From Hondaea fermentalgiana (taxonomy: Eukaryota; Sar; Bigyra; Thraustochytrida; Thraustochytriidae), in NCBI GenBank assembly GCA_014084085.1, contig NPFB01000091.1, forward strand, positions 62,001-126,000: a stretch of DNA of 64,000 bases, read 5' to 3'. The notes beneath the pieces are model-generated. The model had not been told where the DNA came from. It saw only the letters and a program-made list of their open reading frames with translations, and ran no database searches. Made by a program: the position numbers and the translations under genes. Shown in pieces: positions 37,847-46,600 of this stretch; the first letter of the stretch is position 1, and each line of letters starts with the position of its first letter.

Positions 37847-39739
37847 ATGGCGGACTCCGACTCGGATTATGACTCGGAGCTGGAGCACAGGATGCCCGGA
37901 GAAGGCACAGGGTTGTCGCCACAGGAGCTGTTCGACGCCAAGATGAAGACGCTGGCGCGGTCGGTGATCAAGTCTGGCCAGCTCAAGACGCGGCGACGCG
38001 TGGGCCTGCGACAGCGCAAGCGCGACAAGATCTTTCACAAGGTGATCGGCGAGTGGTCGCCCAACACCGTCTTTATCGACAACGAAAAGGTGATTGTGCA
38101 GAATCTCGAGGTCACCTCGCAGCGCACCGAAATTATGCTCTCGGCGATCAAACACGTCCTCCCCCAGGACGATGAGCCCGAGTTCGCCATCACTTGGACG
38201 ACGCGTGAAAAAGAGGAGTCCACCACGCGGTCCCCGCTGCGGCAGCGCGAAGCCGAAGATGGCGAGTTCTCCTTTGGCTTTGGCGCCGACAGCGACGAGG
38301 AGGACGAGGACGAATCCACCGTCCGGTACAAGGACGAGGTGCTCGTCTTTCGCGCCGCAAGCGGCGAGGAGGCGCGCGCATGGATCAACTCCATCAACAA
38401 GGCCATCCAGGTGAGCCAGTCCACCCACCTCAAGTCGTCCTTCACCCAGCTGCGTGAGTACAATACAGCTGTCGATGACGACGGGCAGACCCTGCAACGA
38501 CAGCGCCGGCTCACGAACGCTCTTCGCGTCGGCCGCAAGAAGAAGTCGCGCCTCAATGTCCAGGCCGAAGAAATCTGGGCGCGCGCCAATAAGGAGGCCA
38601 AGGCTCTCCCTCGGCCCATGCAGACGGTCGGTCGCACGGTGGGCGCCGTGGCCGCTGGACTCTCCATCACCATGGTGGGCGGCTTTGCCAAGTCCTTTTT
38701 CAAGGCTCTCGCCGCGCCCTCGACGCTCCGACGCACTGCGGCAAGCAAACTCCAGACCATCTGGATCGACGCCATCGCCTGGCTCTTGCCGCCGCAGCTC
38801 TTTCACCTGAGCGGGGATGTCCCGAAACCCATCAATCTGCGCCGATCGCTGAGCCGTCGCTCGTCCTCCTCGCGTCGCCGAAGCCGCCGTCGCTCGGGCC
38901 GCCATGGGTCCTCGCAGGCTGACGTGACGCGCATCTTTCTCGCCAACAGCGCCTGCCAGGCTGACGTGCTCTTTCTCATGTTTGTGGCCAAGGCCCTCGA
39001 AGACACGCACGGCAACGTCAAGGCCTTTCTCGGCCTGCGCGAGCGTCTCGAGCTTCTCGGCCTCGGCCCGCTTTTTGAGCTGTTCGGCTTTGTCTTTCTC
39101 TCGCGCCGCTCCAAGGACGATCGTCAGGCCAAGGATCGCAAGCAAATTGCCCGCCACTTTCGAAGTCTCCTGGCGGACCACGCCTACGAGTGGTCGGTCA
39201 TCTTTCCCGAGCGGGGCTGGCCCACACGAGCCTCCATTGAAGCGGAGCGTGAGGCCGATCCTGCTCGCCCAGAGCTCCGTACCCTTCTCCTTCCCGATGC
39301 AAATGAGCTTACGGCAACGCTCGAGACGCTCGAGGGCCAGAATGTCGAAATTTACGACGTGACCATTGCCTACGAGGGCTACACGGACGATCTCGCGGAA
39401 AACGAAAAGGCGCTCAACAAGAACACCGTCATTCCCTCGTACCGTAATCTGCTCAGCGGATCGGCGGCCTCGGACATCCACATGAATCTTGTCCGCTTTG
39501 ATCCGGAGGATATTCTTGATCACGAAGACGGCGTCGCCGGCTGGCTCGACGAGCGCTGGGTGCGCAAGGACCAGAAACTGAAACACTTTGCGCTCTACAC
39601 GGCATTCCCTCCGGAGAACGACGAGGAGCCCATCGCGCGCGACGCCTTTAGCGTTGAAGGAGACATTGTACCCATGATTGGCGTCTGGGCCTTGAACATT
39701 GCTGCTCTCATCTTCGTTGTCATCTACCTGCTTCTCTAA
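37847..39739 (+). CDS. PH domain fused to a degenerate LPLAT/AGPAT-type acyltransferase, tail-anchored
   Basis: A 630-residue protein. Residues ~65-185 look like a pleckstrin-homology domain (VIGEWSPNTVFIDNEKVIVQ ... FRAASGEEARAWINSINKAI) split by an acidic loop. From ~270 to 580 it resembles the LCLAT1/AGPAT3-5 branch of lysophospholipid acyltransferases: LFELFGFVFLSRRSKDDR, then EWSVIFPERGW, then VEIYDVTIAYEGY and HMNLVRFDPEDI. The acyltransferase motif I NHxxxxD reads N367-S-A-C-Q-A-D373, so the catalytic His is Ser, and motif III FPEGTR reads F453-PERGW. Loss of both suggests a pseudoenzyme or a changed chemistry. The last 20 residues form a hydrophobic anchor (WALNIAALIFVVIYLLL). I infer a membrane-bound lipid-sensing or scaffold protein. 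The ATG follows CTCGAGGAGG and is the first in frame. Confidence 0.82.
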   Translation: MADSDSDYDSELEHRMPGEGTGLSPQELFDAKMKTLARSVIKSGQLKTRRRVGLRQRKRDKIFHKVIGEWSPNTVFIDNEKVIVQNLEVTSQRTEIMLSAIKHVLPQDDEPEFAITWTTREKEESTTRSPLRQREAEDGEFSFGFGADSDEEDEDESTVRYKDEVLVFRAASGEEARAWINSINKAIQVSQSTHLKSSFTQLREYNTAVDDDGQTLQRQRRLTNALRVGRKKKSRLNVQAEEIWARANKEAKALPRPMQTVGRTVGAVAAGLSITMVGGFAKSFFKALAAPSTLRRTAASKLQTIWIDAIAWLLPPQLFHLSGDVPKPINLRRSLSRRSSSSRRRSRRRSGRHGSSQADVTRIFLANSACQADVLFLMFVAKALEDTHGNVKAFLGLRERLELLGLGPLFELFGFVFLSRRSKDDRQAKDRKQIARHFRSLLADHAYEWSVIFPERGWPTRASIEAEREADPARPELRTLLLPDANELTATLETLEGQNVEIYDVTIAYEGYTDDLAENEKALNKNTVIPSYRNLLSGSAASDIHMNLVRFDPEDILDHEDGVAGWLDERWVRKDQKLKHFALYTAFPPENDEEPIARDAFSVEGDIVPMIGVWALNIAALIFVVIYLLL

Positions 39740-40161
39740 TTTCTGACTCGTTCTCTCGGTCTCAACGGTACCGGTCTCTGACCTTGGGATCAAAGCTTGA
39801 ACACAAACACAGAACCCCAATACACAGAAAGATGGGAAAGAAAGTCTCCTTGTTTCCTCGCAAGGACCGTCTCGTTACACCTTTATTTTCTTTTCTTTTT
39901 TTAGTGCTTTGATCATTTTCTTTTCTACTTTATCATGAGTCAATCAAATAATCAGCGATTGAACTTCGTTTGCTTGACAGGCATGCTGGCTCGTGGAAAG
40001 GAGGAATGCCGTCATTCTTTGTTTGAGAAATCCAAGCCCAACAGAACACTGGTTACTTTGCATTGCCAACGTGAAGTGGTTTTGTTTTCTCCCACTTTTG
40101 AAAAAAGGAGGGCGTGGTCAGCGTATTAGTTGTCTGTCAATGATATACATACATAAAAGGT
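39740..40161. other. Convergent intergenic region (PH-acyltransferase / AMMECR1)
   Basis: About 420 bases of AT-richer sequence with a TTTTCTTTTC tract near 39888. It holds two 3' UTRs; nothing else was seen. Confidence 0.55.
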
Positions 40162-40791
40162 TCACGCGGTCTTTGCTTGCTGATACGCTTCGTATGAAAG
40201 TCGTGCTTTCGAACTCTGGTACCGCACGAGCTTGATGGACGCGATGAGCGACTCCGAAAGCGATCCGCGATAGCCAGCCTTGCGCACGAGTGCGGTCAGC
40301 GTCTCATCCACTGTCCAGCCTTGCTCCTTGGCCACCTCGGGCAAGAAGGTTGCCCCGCATGTGCGACCGTTGCTTGGGTTGCTAAAGGAGATACGGATCC
40401 CATGCTTGCCAATCTCCCAGTCGCGAGCATCGCGGCCATTCTCAAAATTGACGAGAAGAGACACGCCCACTGAAAGTCCTGGCACCTCGGAAAGCGACAC
40501 GGGCTGGAACCTGCTGTCCTCAAGCGCAGCTACCAAGGCGTAGTCGCGGATGCCGCTGCCCAGCTCGAGGTCCGAGAAGTTCCCAATACAGCCGCGCAGG
40601 GCGTCCTCGCGCGTCGTCGTCCACGTCACAAAGAGCGGCGCCTTGAGGGAACGGTTTGCAAAGGTTGCTTCCGGTAGAGCGCGGCCCTGAAGTTTGGCCA
40701 CGAGCACGTCAAAGCAGAACTTGCAGTGCTCCTCGCTCGCCGTCAGCGACGGAGGAGGAGACCCCGCTGCCGCAGCTGCGAGCCCCGCCAT
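40162..40791 (-). CDS. AMMECR1-family protein
   Basis: A 209-residue protein that is almost entirely one AMMECR1 domain. It matches the human protein from EEHCKFCFDVLVAKL, through the invariant LRGCIGNF, DSRFQPVSLSEVPGLSVGVS and DWEIGKHGIRI, to ATFLPEVAKEQGWTVDETL and LSYEAYQQA. The family is universal in archaea and eukaryotes. The LRGCIG motif is thought to be catalytic or nucleic-acid related, but no reaction is established. No targeting signal is evident. The ATG at 40791 starts an Ala/Pro-rich leader of ~17 residues. Confidence 0.93.
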   Translation of the reverse strand: MAGLAAAAAGSPPPSLTASEEHCKFCFDVLVAKLQGRALPEATFANRSLKAPLFVTWTTTREDALRGCIGNFSDLELGSGIRDYALVAALEDSRFQPVSLSEVPGLSVGVSLLVNFENGRDARDWEIGKHGIRISFSNPSNGRTCGATFLPEVAKEQGWTVDETLTALVRKAGYRGSLSESLIASIKLVRYQSSKARLSYEAYQQAKTA

Positions 40792-41256
40792 CGCAGCGAA
40801 ACCGAGCCCCCTCTTCGAAAGAGTTGAGAGAAGAAGAAAGCAAGATCAGTAACCCACGGGCGATGCGCTCACGGCGACCGCGCGAGCTCTAGCCGCGCCC
40901 CGATCCGCTGCCTGTCTTGCTGTCCTCGTATACGCGGTCTGGGCGTCTTTGGACCTCGAAAAGCTTGCGAAAAATCTGAGGTAAAAAGAACGAACAAGAA
41001 GTCCTTCTTTCCCAAATATAGAGGACAAATACATGTCCGTTGGCGCCGGCCAAAAACATAACCTTGAAATCGAACTTATTGAACTTGAGATTGGAGACTT
41101 TCCTTTTCTTATTGGTATTTATCGCGTCAAGTGACAAAAGTAGAGCGAGCGTCTTTGCGAAAGCAAGCTGTTGTAATCGAGATTTGACCTTCAGACAATA
41201 TCGTAAAGGGCATCGCGTGCAGCACGAGACCGTGCGTGGTTGGGTGAACGTGCGCC
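40792..41256. other. Divergent promoter region (AMMECR1 / FKBP)
   Basis: About 465 bases shared by two divergent genes. No strong TATA box or other element was recognised. Confidence 0.55.
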
Positions 41257-41737
41257 ATGACCAAGAAAAAGAGCGCCGTCACGGTGGAGATCTTCTCCGC
41301 GTAAGTTGATTCCTTCTCTCTTGCTTGCTTGCGCTCTTTAGTTTGCGTTTCGTGACGGCGTCACAGCACGTCGTGCGCGCAGAACGCGCGCTTCAGCAAA
41401 TATGCGAAGACTGACTCACATACAAACAAATGGTCGCAGCGGCGATGGTGTCAACTATCCAAAGCGTGCGCAGACGGTGACAATTCACTATACAGGCTAT
41501 CTTGCGGATGGTACGCGCTTCGATAGCTCCCGAGACCGCGGTAAGCCTTTCAAATTCAAACTTGGTGCTGGACAGGTCATTACGGGTCTCGACGAGGGCG
41601 TTTCGCAGCTTTCGGTTGGCGAGCGAGCCAAGCTCGTCATTCCCGCTGACCTCGCATATGGAGAGCGCGGTTTTCCCGGTCTTATTCCAAGCAGTAGCAC
41701 GCTAATCTTCGACGTGGAGCTCATCACCTTTACCTGA
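41257..41737 (+). CDS. FKBP12-type peptidyl-prolyl isomerase (two exons)
   Basis: A small cytosolic prolyl cis-trans isomerase and FK506/rapamycin receptor. Exon 1 is 41257-41300 and exon 2 is 41440-41737, with GTAAGT at 41301 and GCAG at 41439. Splicing gives [20 protein letters not shown] followed by [16 protein letters not shown], 113 residues against 108 in human FKBP12. Active-site and drug-contact features are present: [47 protein letters not shown] and the terminal [10 protein letters not shown]. The human indole W59 position is Leu here (TGLDEG against RGWEEG), which may weaken drug binding. The unspliced frame would give an N terminus unlike any FKBP. Confidence 0.93.
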
Positions 41738-42126
41738 CCATTTCCAAACCTATCTTTTGAAATTATAGCTCTAAACAAAGACTTTTGTCCCTGAATGTAG
41801 GCACATGCAGCATGATCGACATGGGCGTTCCTCTTTCGACTTTCATTGCATGAGCATGCTCGTGTTCCTGAACCCTCGTCTCAACTTTTTATGCTAACTC
41901 CTCGCATCGCTTGTCGTTTCTCTGCCTTGCAAAAAAATGACAATGCGGAATACTGCAGAGGTCTTGTTCGTCTGTTTGGCAATCACGTTCTCGTCCTTGA
42001 ACACCTCTTTTTTCCTTGGCGTCGTTGCCACTTTCAAGGCGCACCGATTGAGCAAGGTCACGCACGCACACATTGCTGCGCAAGCAAAAGCAAGAGGGTC
42101 AATCTTTCAACCTTGCATGTGCACAC
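41738..42126. other. Intergenic region (FKBP 3' end / presenilin promoter)
   Basis: About 390 bases. The frame of the following gene is open back to 42073, but only from a TTG. No other gene was seen. Confidence 0.55.
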
Positions 42127-43287
42127 ATGCTCGGGACGCACGCGGTAGCGTCAGACGCGACGCTCGCAGAGGCGCCAGCAGGGGCAGCAGTAGGCATCGC
42201 AAGCGGCGAGGAAAACACGCGCGCGGCAGAATGCGCTGACGAGGGTTCGCACGAGCAAAGTTCTCAGGGCCACCATCATGGCGGCGCCATGACGACGCTT
42301 GCGGCTCGGGCCGTCCGTGCCTTGCTCGGGCCGTCAGAGGAAGGAAGAGACCCGCGCGCGCAGGCAATCTTTGACAAAGCAAATTGCCTGACCGCGCCGC
42401 TCGCCTTTGTGCTGGTTCTGGTGTGCGCGTACGTCTGGGGCCTGGACTTGGACCCAGCAGGAAGCGGGCCCTTTGCGCCGGAGCGCTTTCGGCCTGCAGA
42501 TGGCGATGACGCAAGAGCTCGTACTGCCAAGGGAGCTGCTTATGCCGCAATCATTATGGGGGTAATCATTGTGCTTACTTTTGCCTTCGTGGCCATGCTG
42601 CACTTTCGTCTCGAAAAAATGGTGCACGGCCTCGTACTTGCAACCTTTACAGGCTTTTTGGGCGGTCTGCCTGCGTACATTATGGTGCGCGCGAGCGCCT
42701 GGCACGAGTTTCCCGTTGATGCAGTGACACTATGCATAGTGTGCTGGAACCTTGGTGCGCTCGGGGCCTTGGCGATTCTATGGGAAGGCGCACCGCAACG
42801 CCTTTCGCGTCTGAGCTTACTGCTCGCTAGTGTGGCGCTAACGTGGCCGTTTTGTAGCTTGCCAGAGCTCACGCTCTGGTTTCTGGTCCTTTTCATGGTT
42901 GTTTGGGATCTATTTGCAGTCTTGACGCCCTGTGGGCCATTTCGCTACGCCATGGAACTCGAGCAGGAACGCAAGTATATGGCAATAGATTTTCAGATGC
43001 CCCAAGGAATGGTTTACCAGGGCTCCCTCTACGAGCTTGGACTCATGGACTTGGTCTTTTACGGCGTCATTGTCGGTCGAGGCGCCATGGTGGATGCCTG
43101 CACCACGGCTGCCTGTTTTTGCGCCGTCATGGCAGGCCTGCTCATCACCATTGCCGTGACTCCAGACAATGTGACCATCCCCGCGCTGCCGATCGCGCTC
43201 ACGGTGGGCGTCATTGTCTACTTTGGCAGTCGATACTCGCTGCAAGCCTTTTGCTCTGCGATGTCCGCGGAATTGCTCTCGATCTGA
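42127..43287 (+). CDS. Presenilin (aspartyl intramembrane protease) with variant GxGD motif
   Basis: The catalytic subunit type of gamma-secretase, nine-span. The first active-site Asp lies in VVWDLFAVLTPCGP (D261, where animals have YDLVAVLCPKGP), just after TWPFCSLPELTLW. The second lies in ELGLMDLVFYGVIVGRG (D308). The PAL motif is intact in TIPALPIALTVGVIVYFGS. The usual GLGD reads GLMD here, so the Gly directly before the second Asp (human G384) is Met. The large cytosolic loop between the two Asp residues is short, so the protein is compact (386 residues). The start is uncertain: the ATG at 42127 is used, but the ATG at 42289 would also leave the first span (LTAPLAFVLVLVCAYVWG) intact. 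Confidence 0.85.
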   Translation: MLGTHAVASDATLAEAPAGAAVGIASGEENTRAAECADEGSHEQSSQGHHHGGAMTTLAARAVRALLGPSEEGRDPRAQAIFDKANCLTAPLAFVLVLVCAYVWGLDLDPAGSGPFAPERFRPADGDDARARTAKGAAYAAIIMGVIIVLTFAFVAMLHFRLEKMVHGLVLATFTGFLGGLPAYIMVRASAWHEFPVDAVTLCIVCWNLGALGALAILWEGAPQRLSRLSLLLASVALTWPFCSLPELTLWFLVLFMVVWDLFAVLTPCGPFRYAMELEQERKYMAIDFQMPQGMVYQGSLYELGLMDLVFYGVIVGRGAMVDACTTAACFCAVMAGLLITIAVTPDNVTIPALPIALTVGVIVYFGSRYSLQAFCSAMSAELLSI

Positions 43288-43659
43288 TCCTCAACATGTT
43301 TTGCCCGAGGCTTGCTGCTCAGTTCTGCTCTGCTCTTTGCGCGACGGCAGGAAAAAAGAAGGGAAAAGGGGACGAAATGAGCGTGTCCCCGTTTTTTGCC
43401 GTTTCGACCCAACTAACGCAGGGGCTCAGGCTTTTCGGCAAGGCCTTGGCGGATGAGGAAGGGGTCCCAAGAAAGGGTGCAGGTGCCCGCTTGTACAAGG
43501 AGGGCTTTTGGCCTGGACGCGCAGTACTCATTCTCCGGGCTGCGGCGCGGCCCTTGGGATGAAAAGACGGGCGGCCCAGCCTGGGTGGTGCTGTGCTCGC
43601 TTGCTCGCTGGCTGGCTGGCTGACGGACCACGCAAACGAAGTGCCCTGCTCACGCACTC
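43288..43659. other. Intergenic region upstream of the NLR-like gene
   Basis: About 370 bases between two rightward genes. It holds the presenilin 3' UTR and the promoter of the next gene, with a GCTTGCTCGCTGGCTGGCTGGC tract at 43598-43621. No gene was recognised. Confidence 0.55.
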
Positions 43660-46600
43660 ATGGAGACAGCCGCGAGGGATGATCTGCGCGGGTCCAGGGC
43701 GCTCACGCAGCGTCTGAACCGCGCGGGAGCCAATGCGCTCCTTCGCTCGCTGCTCATCGACTTGCGTCTTTACGCCCGTCCAGGAGAAGACCTTGTGCGC
43801 TTCATGTGGACGTGGTTTGCCAAGGGCAGGACCGTCGCCTTGCAGGGCCGAGAGCGTCGTAGCGCTGCCGCCGCTGCGCTCGACGAGGGCCTCCGGGAAA
43901 CCACGGCTCCCATCCTGCAGGATCTCTTGGCTGCTCTTCTTCGCACGGATCCTGAAGACGCATCTGCCTTTGTCGCTGACCTCCTATACAAGCGACTCTG
44001 CGCAGCAGGCGTCGGGGGTGTTACAGTCGTACAATGCAAAGAATGCCGAGTTGTATCGCATCTGAGCCTCCGACGTGGCGTTTTTGAGAGCTCGAGTGCG
44101 TTTCCGAGCTCTGAGAGCGAGTACAGACATTTGCTGCAGACATTGCTCGCAAGCTATGATGATGCTGAGGACCTTGCAGAGAACCTCGTGCAGCAAGTAA
44201 TCCGGGGCGTTCCGGCCGTTGACATTCCTTCGCCCAGCAACGACGACGCGCAAGCGTGCTCAGGCCCTTTTGTTGTGGCTTGTGACACGTGTGCACACAT
44301 TTGCAGCTGGAAGCCTCTTGCAAACACGAGTGCATTCGCATCAAAAACTCTTGAAAATGGCGAGGATAAAGACGCACAATTTCGAATTGAGGTCAAATGG
44401 ACGAGTGTACCTGCTGTGCTACGGGATCAAAGAAAGGAGATCGAAGGCATGATACCACATCTGTTTTCAAGTGCCGCGCGCGTCGAGCTCGAGGTGCTTG
44501 CGGGCGGTTACTCTTCCGCCTTTGTGTTCAAGTGTCGGTCGTGGTGCTCCGAAGGTCGAGAGGAGGAGCAGAGCGTGGTGAAAATTGACGATGAAGAAAA
44601 ACTGCATAGCGAGGTGGCGCGCATGGAAACTGCTGCGCCCTATTTGGGCGATAGCGCGCCAACTGTGCTGGCTTATACGCGTCGAAAGACAACCGCGGGT
44701 GTGCGCATTCAGCTGTGCGGGGCTTGCTGGACCTTGCCGCGCTTCATCAAGGAGAACTCGACCCTTATTCTCACCCTCAAGTCGCTCTATGCGATGCAGT
44801 ACAAGGACCAGCGCGTTTTGCAATCAAAGTCTTCTTATCCCTCGCGGGAGTCCATGATGCGAATCATGCAGCCACCTCGAAGCGACGAACGGTCGCCAAG
44901 GCGCGATGAAGGCTTTAAAGATCGCAGCCGAGGGACACGAGTTGACACCACGCAAGAGACAGCCTTGCTGTCTCGTCGGCCCTCTTCAGGTCGACACTTT
45001 GTGACAGATTTTGAGGATCTCTTGTCTATGGTTTTTGGCGAAGTCATGGCCAAATGCTATGAAGATTCGAAGCGCAAAGCGCACGTCGACCTGGTGGAAT
45101 TGTACGATTTGCGTTCCAAGATGCAGCGTGGTATCTTTGATCAAATGGACCTTTTGCGAGCACTGGAGCTGGATCGACTTGGTTTGGATCGCGCTCGCCT
45201 GGGTACGGCAGAGGACATTGCTCGATTTTTCGCGGGCTTTTTGCGCCAGGTCGATGGACGCGACATGGTCAACCTTGCGCTTCAGCACAATGATCTGAAT
45301 GGAAACAATGTTCTCGTGGATGCTATGGGCATGGCTTGGGTGATTGATTTTGCGGACTTTGAGGAAAGTCATATCGTTCGGGATTTGGCCAAGCTTGAAA
45401 CCTGCCTCATGTTTGAGTATACGCCTCTGGTCGACTCGGTGAGCGTGTCTCGCGCTTTGCAGTTTTGGCGGGCGCGATTGCCCCTGCAAGGCCTGGAGCC
45501 GCTCTTTGTGGCCGTGGGTAGGTTGCGTCAGTTTGTGGCAGATCTCACGGAAAACGTGGGTCGTTCTTCGCAGCATGCTTTTGCCTTGCTCGCGTACACG
45601 CTGGATGTCTTGCGCTACCCGGATGTGAGCGTCGCAAGCAAGCTGTGGGCGCTGCAATCATGCATTCTTCGCGCGCAGGAAATCCTTGCGGACCAATCGC
45701 CAGCGCCCGCGGCGCTCTACGCAGAGCTACAGTCAACGCAGGGGCTCGATCTCGAGGGCGTGGAGACCCGTTATCTAGCGGGCTGTCGTCTCAAACACGC
45801 CTACTACACGGACGCTGTAACGTGCGAGCGTCTGCCCATCTCACCGAGGCTGGCTCTGGCATACAATGCGACAGTGTGCATGCCAGAGAATGTTGTTTCG
45901 GAGCGACTGGAAGAGGACTTTGATCGCGTTTTTCTTTTACGCGAAGATGTAGAGGATGGCAGTTTGTGCGGCCGTTTGGCCATCTTTGGCAACAGTGGCA
46001 TGGGCAAGACCTTGCTCGTCTCACTGCTGGTGACTCGCCTCGTCGCGCTTACCAATCTAGTTCCTTATGTGGTAAATGCCGTGGAGTTGGCACAAACTTG
46101 CACTCGACTCGCGAGTTCCGGTGGACAAGGCGAGGAGGATCTGCTTGACGTCTTTTGGTCAGCAAAGTATGGAAGCCGCGCGCTGCGCACTGCAATGCTT
46201 CGTCGTGCGCGAGCACAGGGTCGGCTTGTGATCGTCTGTGATGGACTTAGCCAGGCTGCTGGATCCTGGGAGGTGTTACTGCGCCGTCTCGTGGCGCTCT
46301 CGCGACCTTTGCTCGAGGAGACAGAGTCAGAGGCGCCAGCTTCGACGGACGGGACGGACTCGACGGACTCAACGGACGATGGGATGTCTTCTGGCATGGA
46401 GGCAGATGAAACGAAGCCCCGGTCAGCTGCTACACGACGAGGTATGACCGAAGTCCTTGATGAGGGCGGAGAGATGTCCTCAAATGGCTCGCGAGAGCAC
46501 GAAAGACTTGGGGAAGTGCGGCTTGTGCTTGCGACGCGTCCTTTGAACGACCAAATTCAGCAAGCTGTGGAAGGCGCGGGATTTATTCGATGCCACTTGC

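Noticed and set aside
37331..39820. 829-residue open frame antisense to the PH-acyltransferase gene
   Set aside because: It is the shadow of a GC-rich coding frame; the sense strand has PH and LPLAT motifs, while the antisense translation has no domain and ends in Arg/Ala/Pro-rich sequence.
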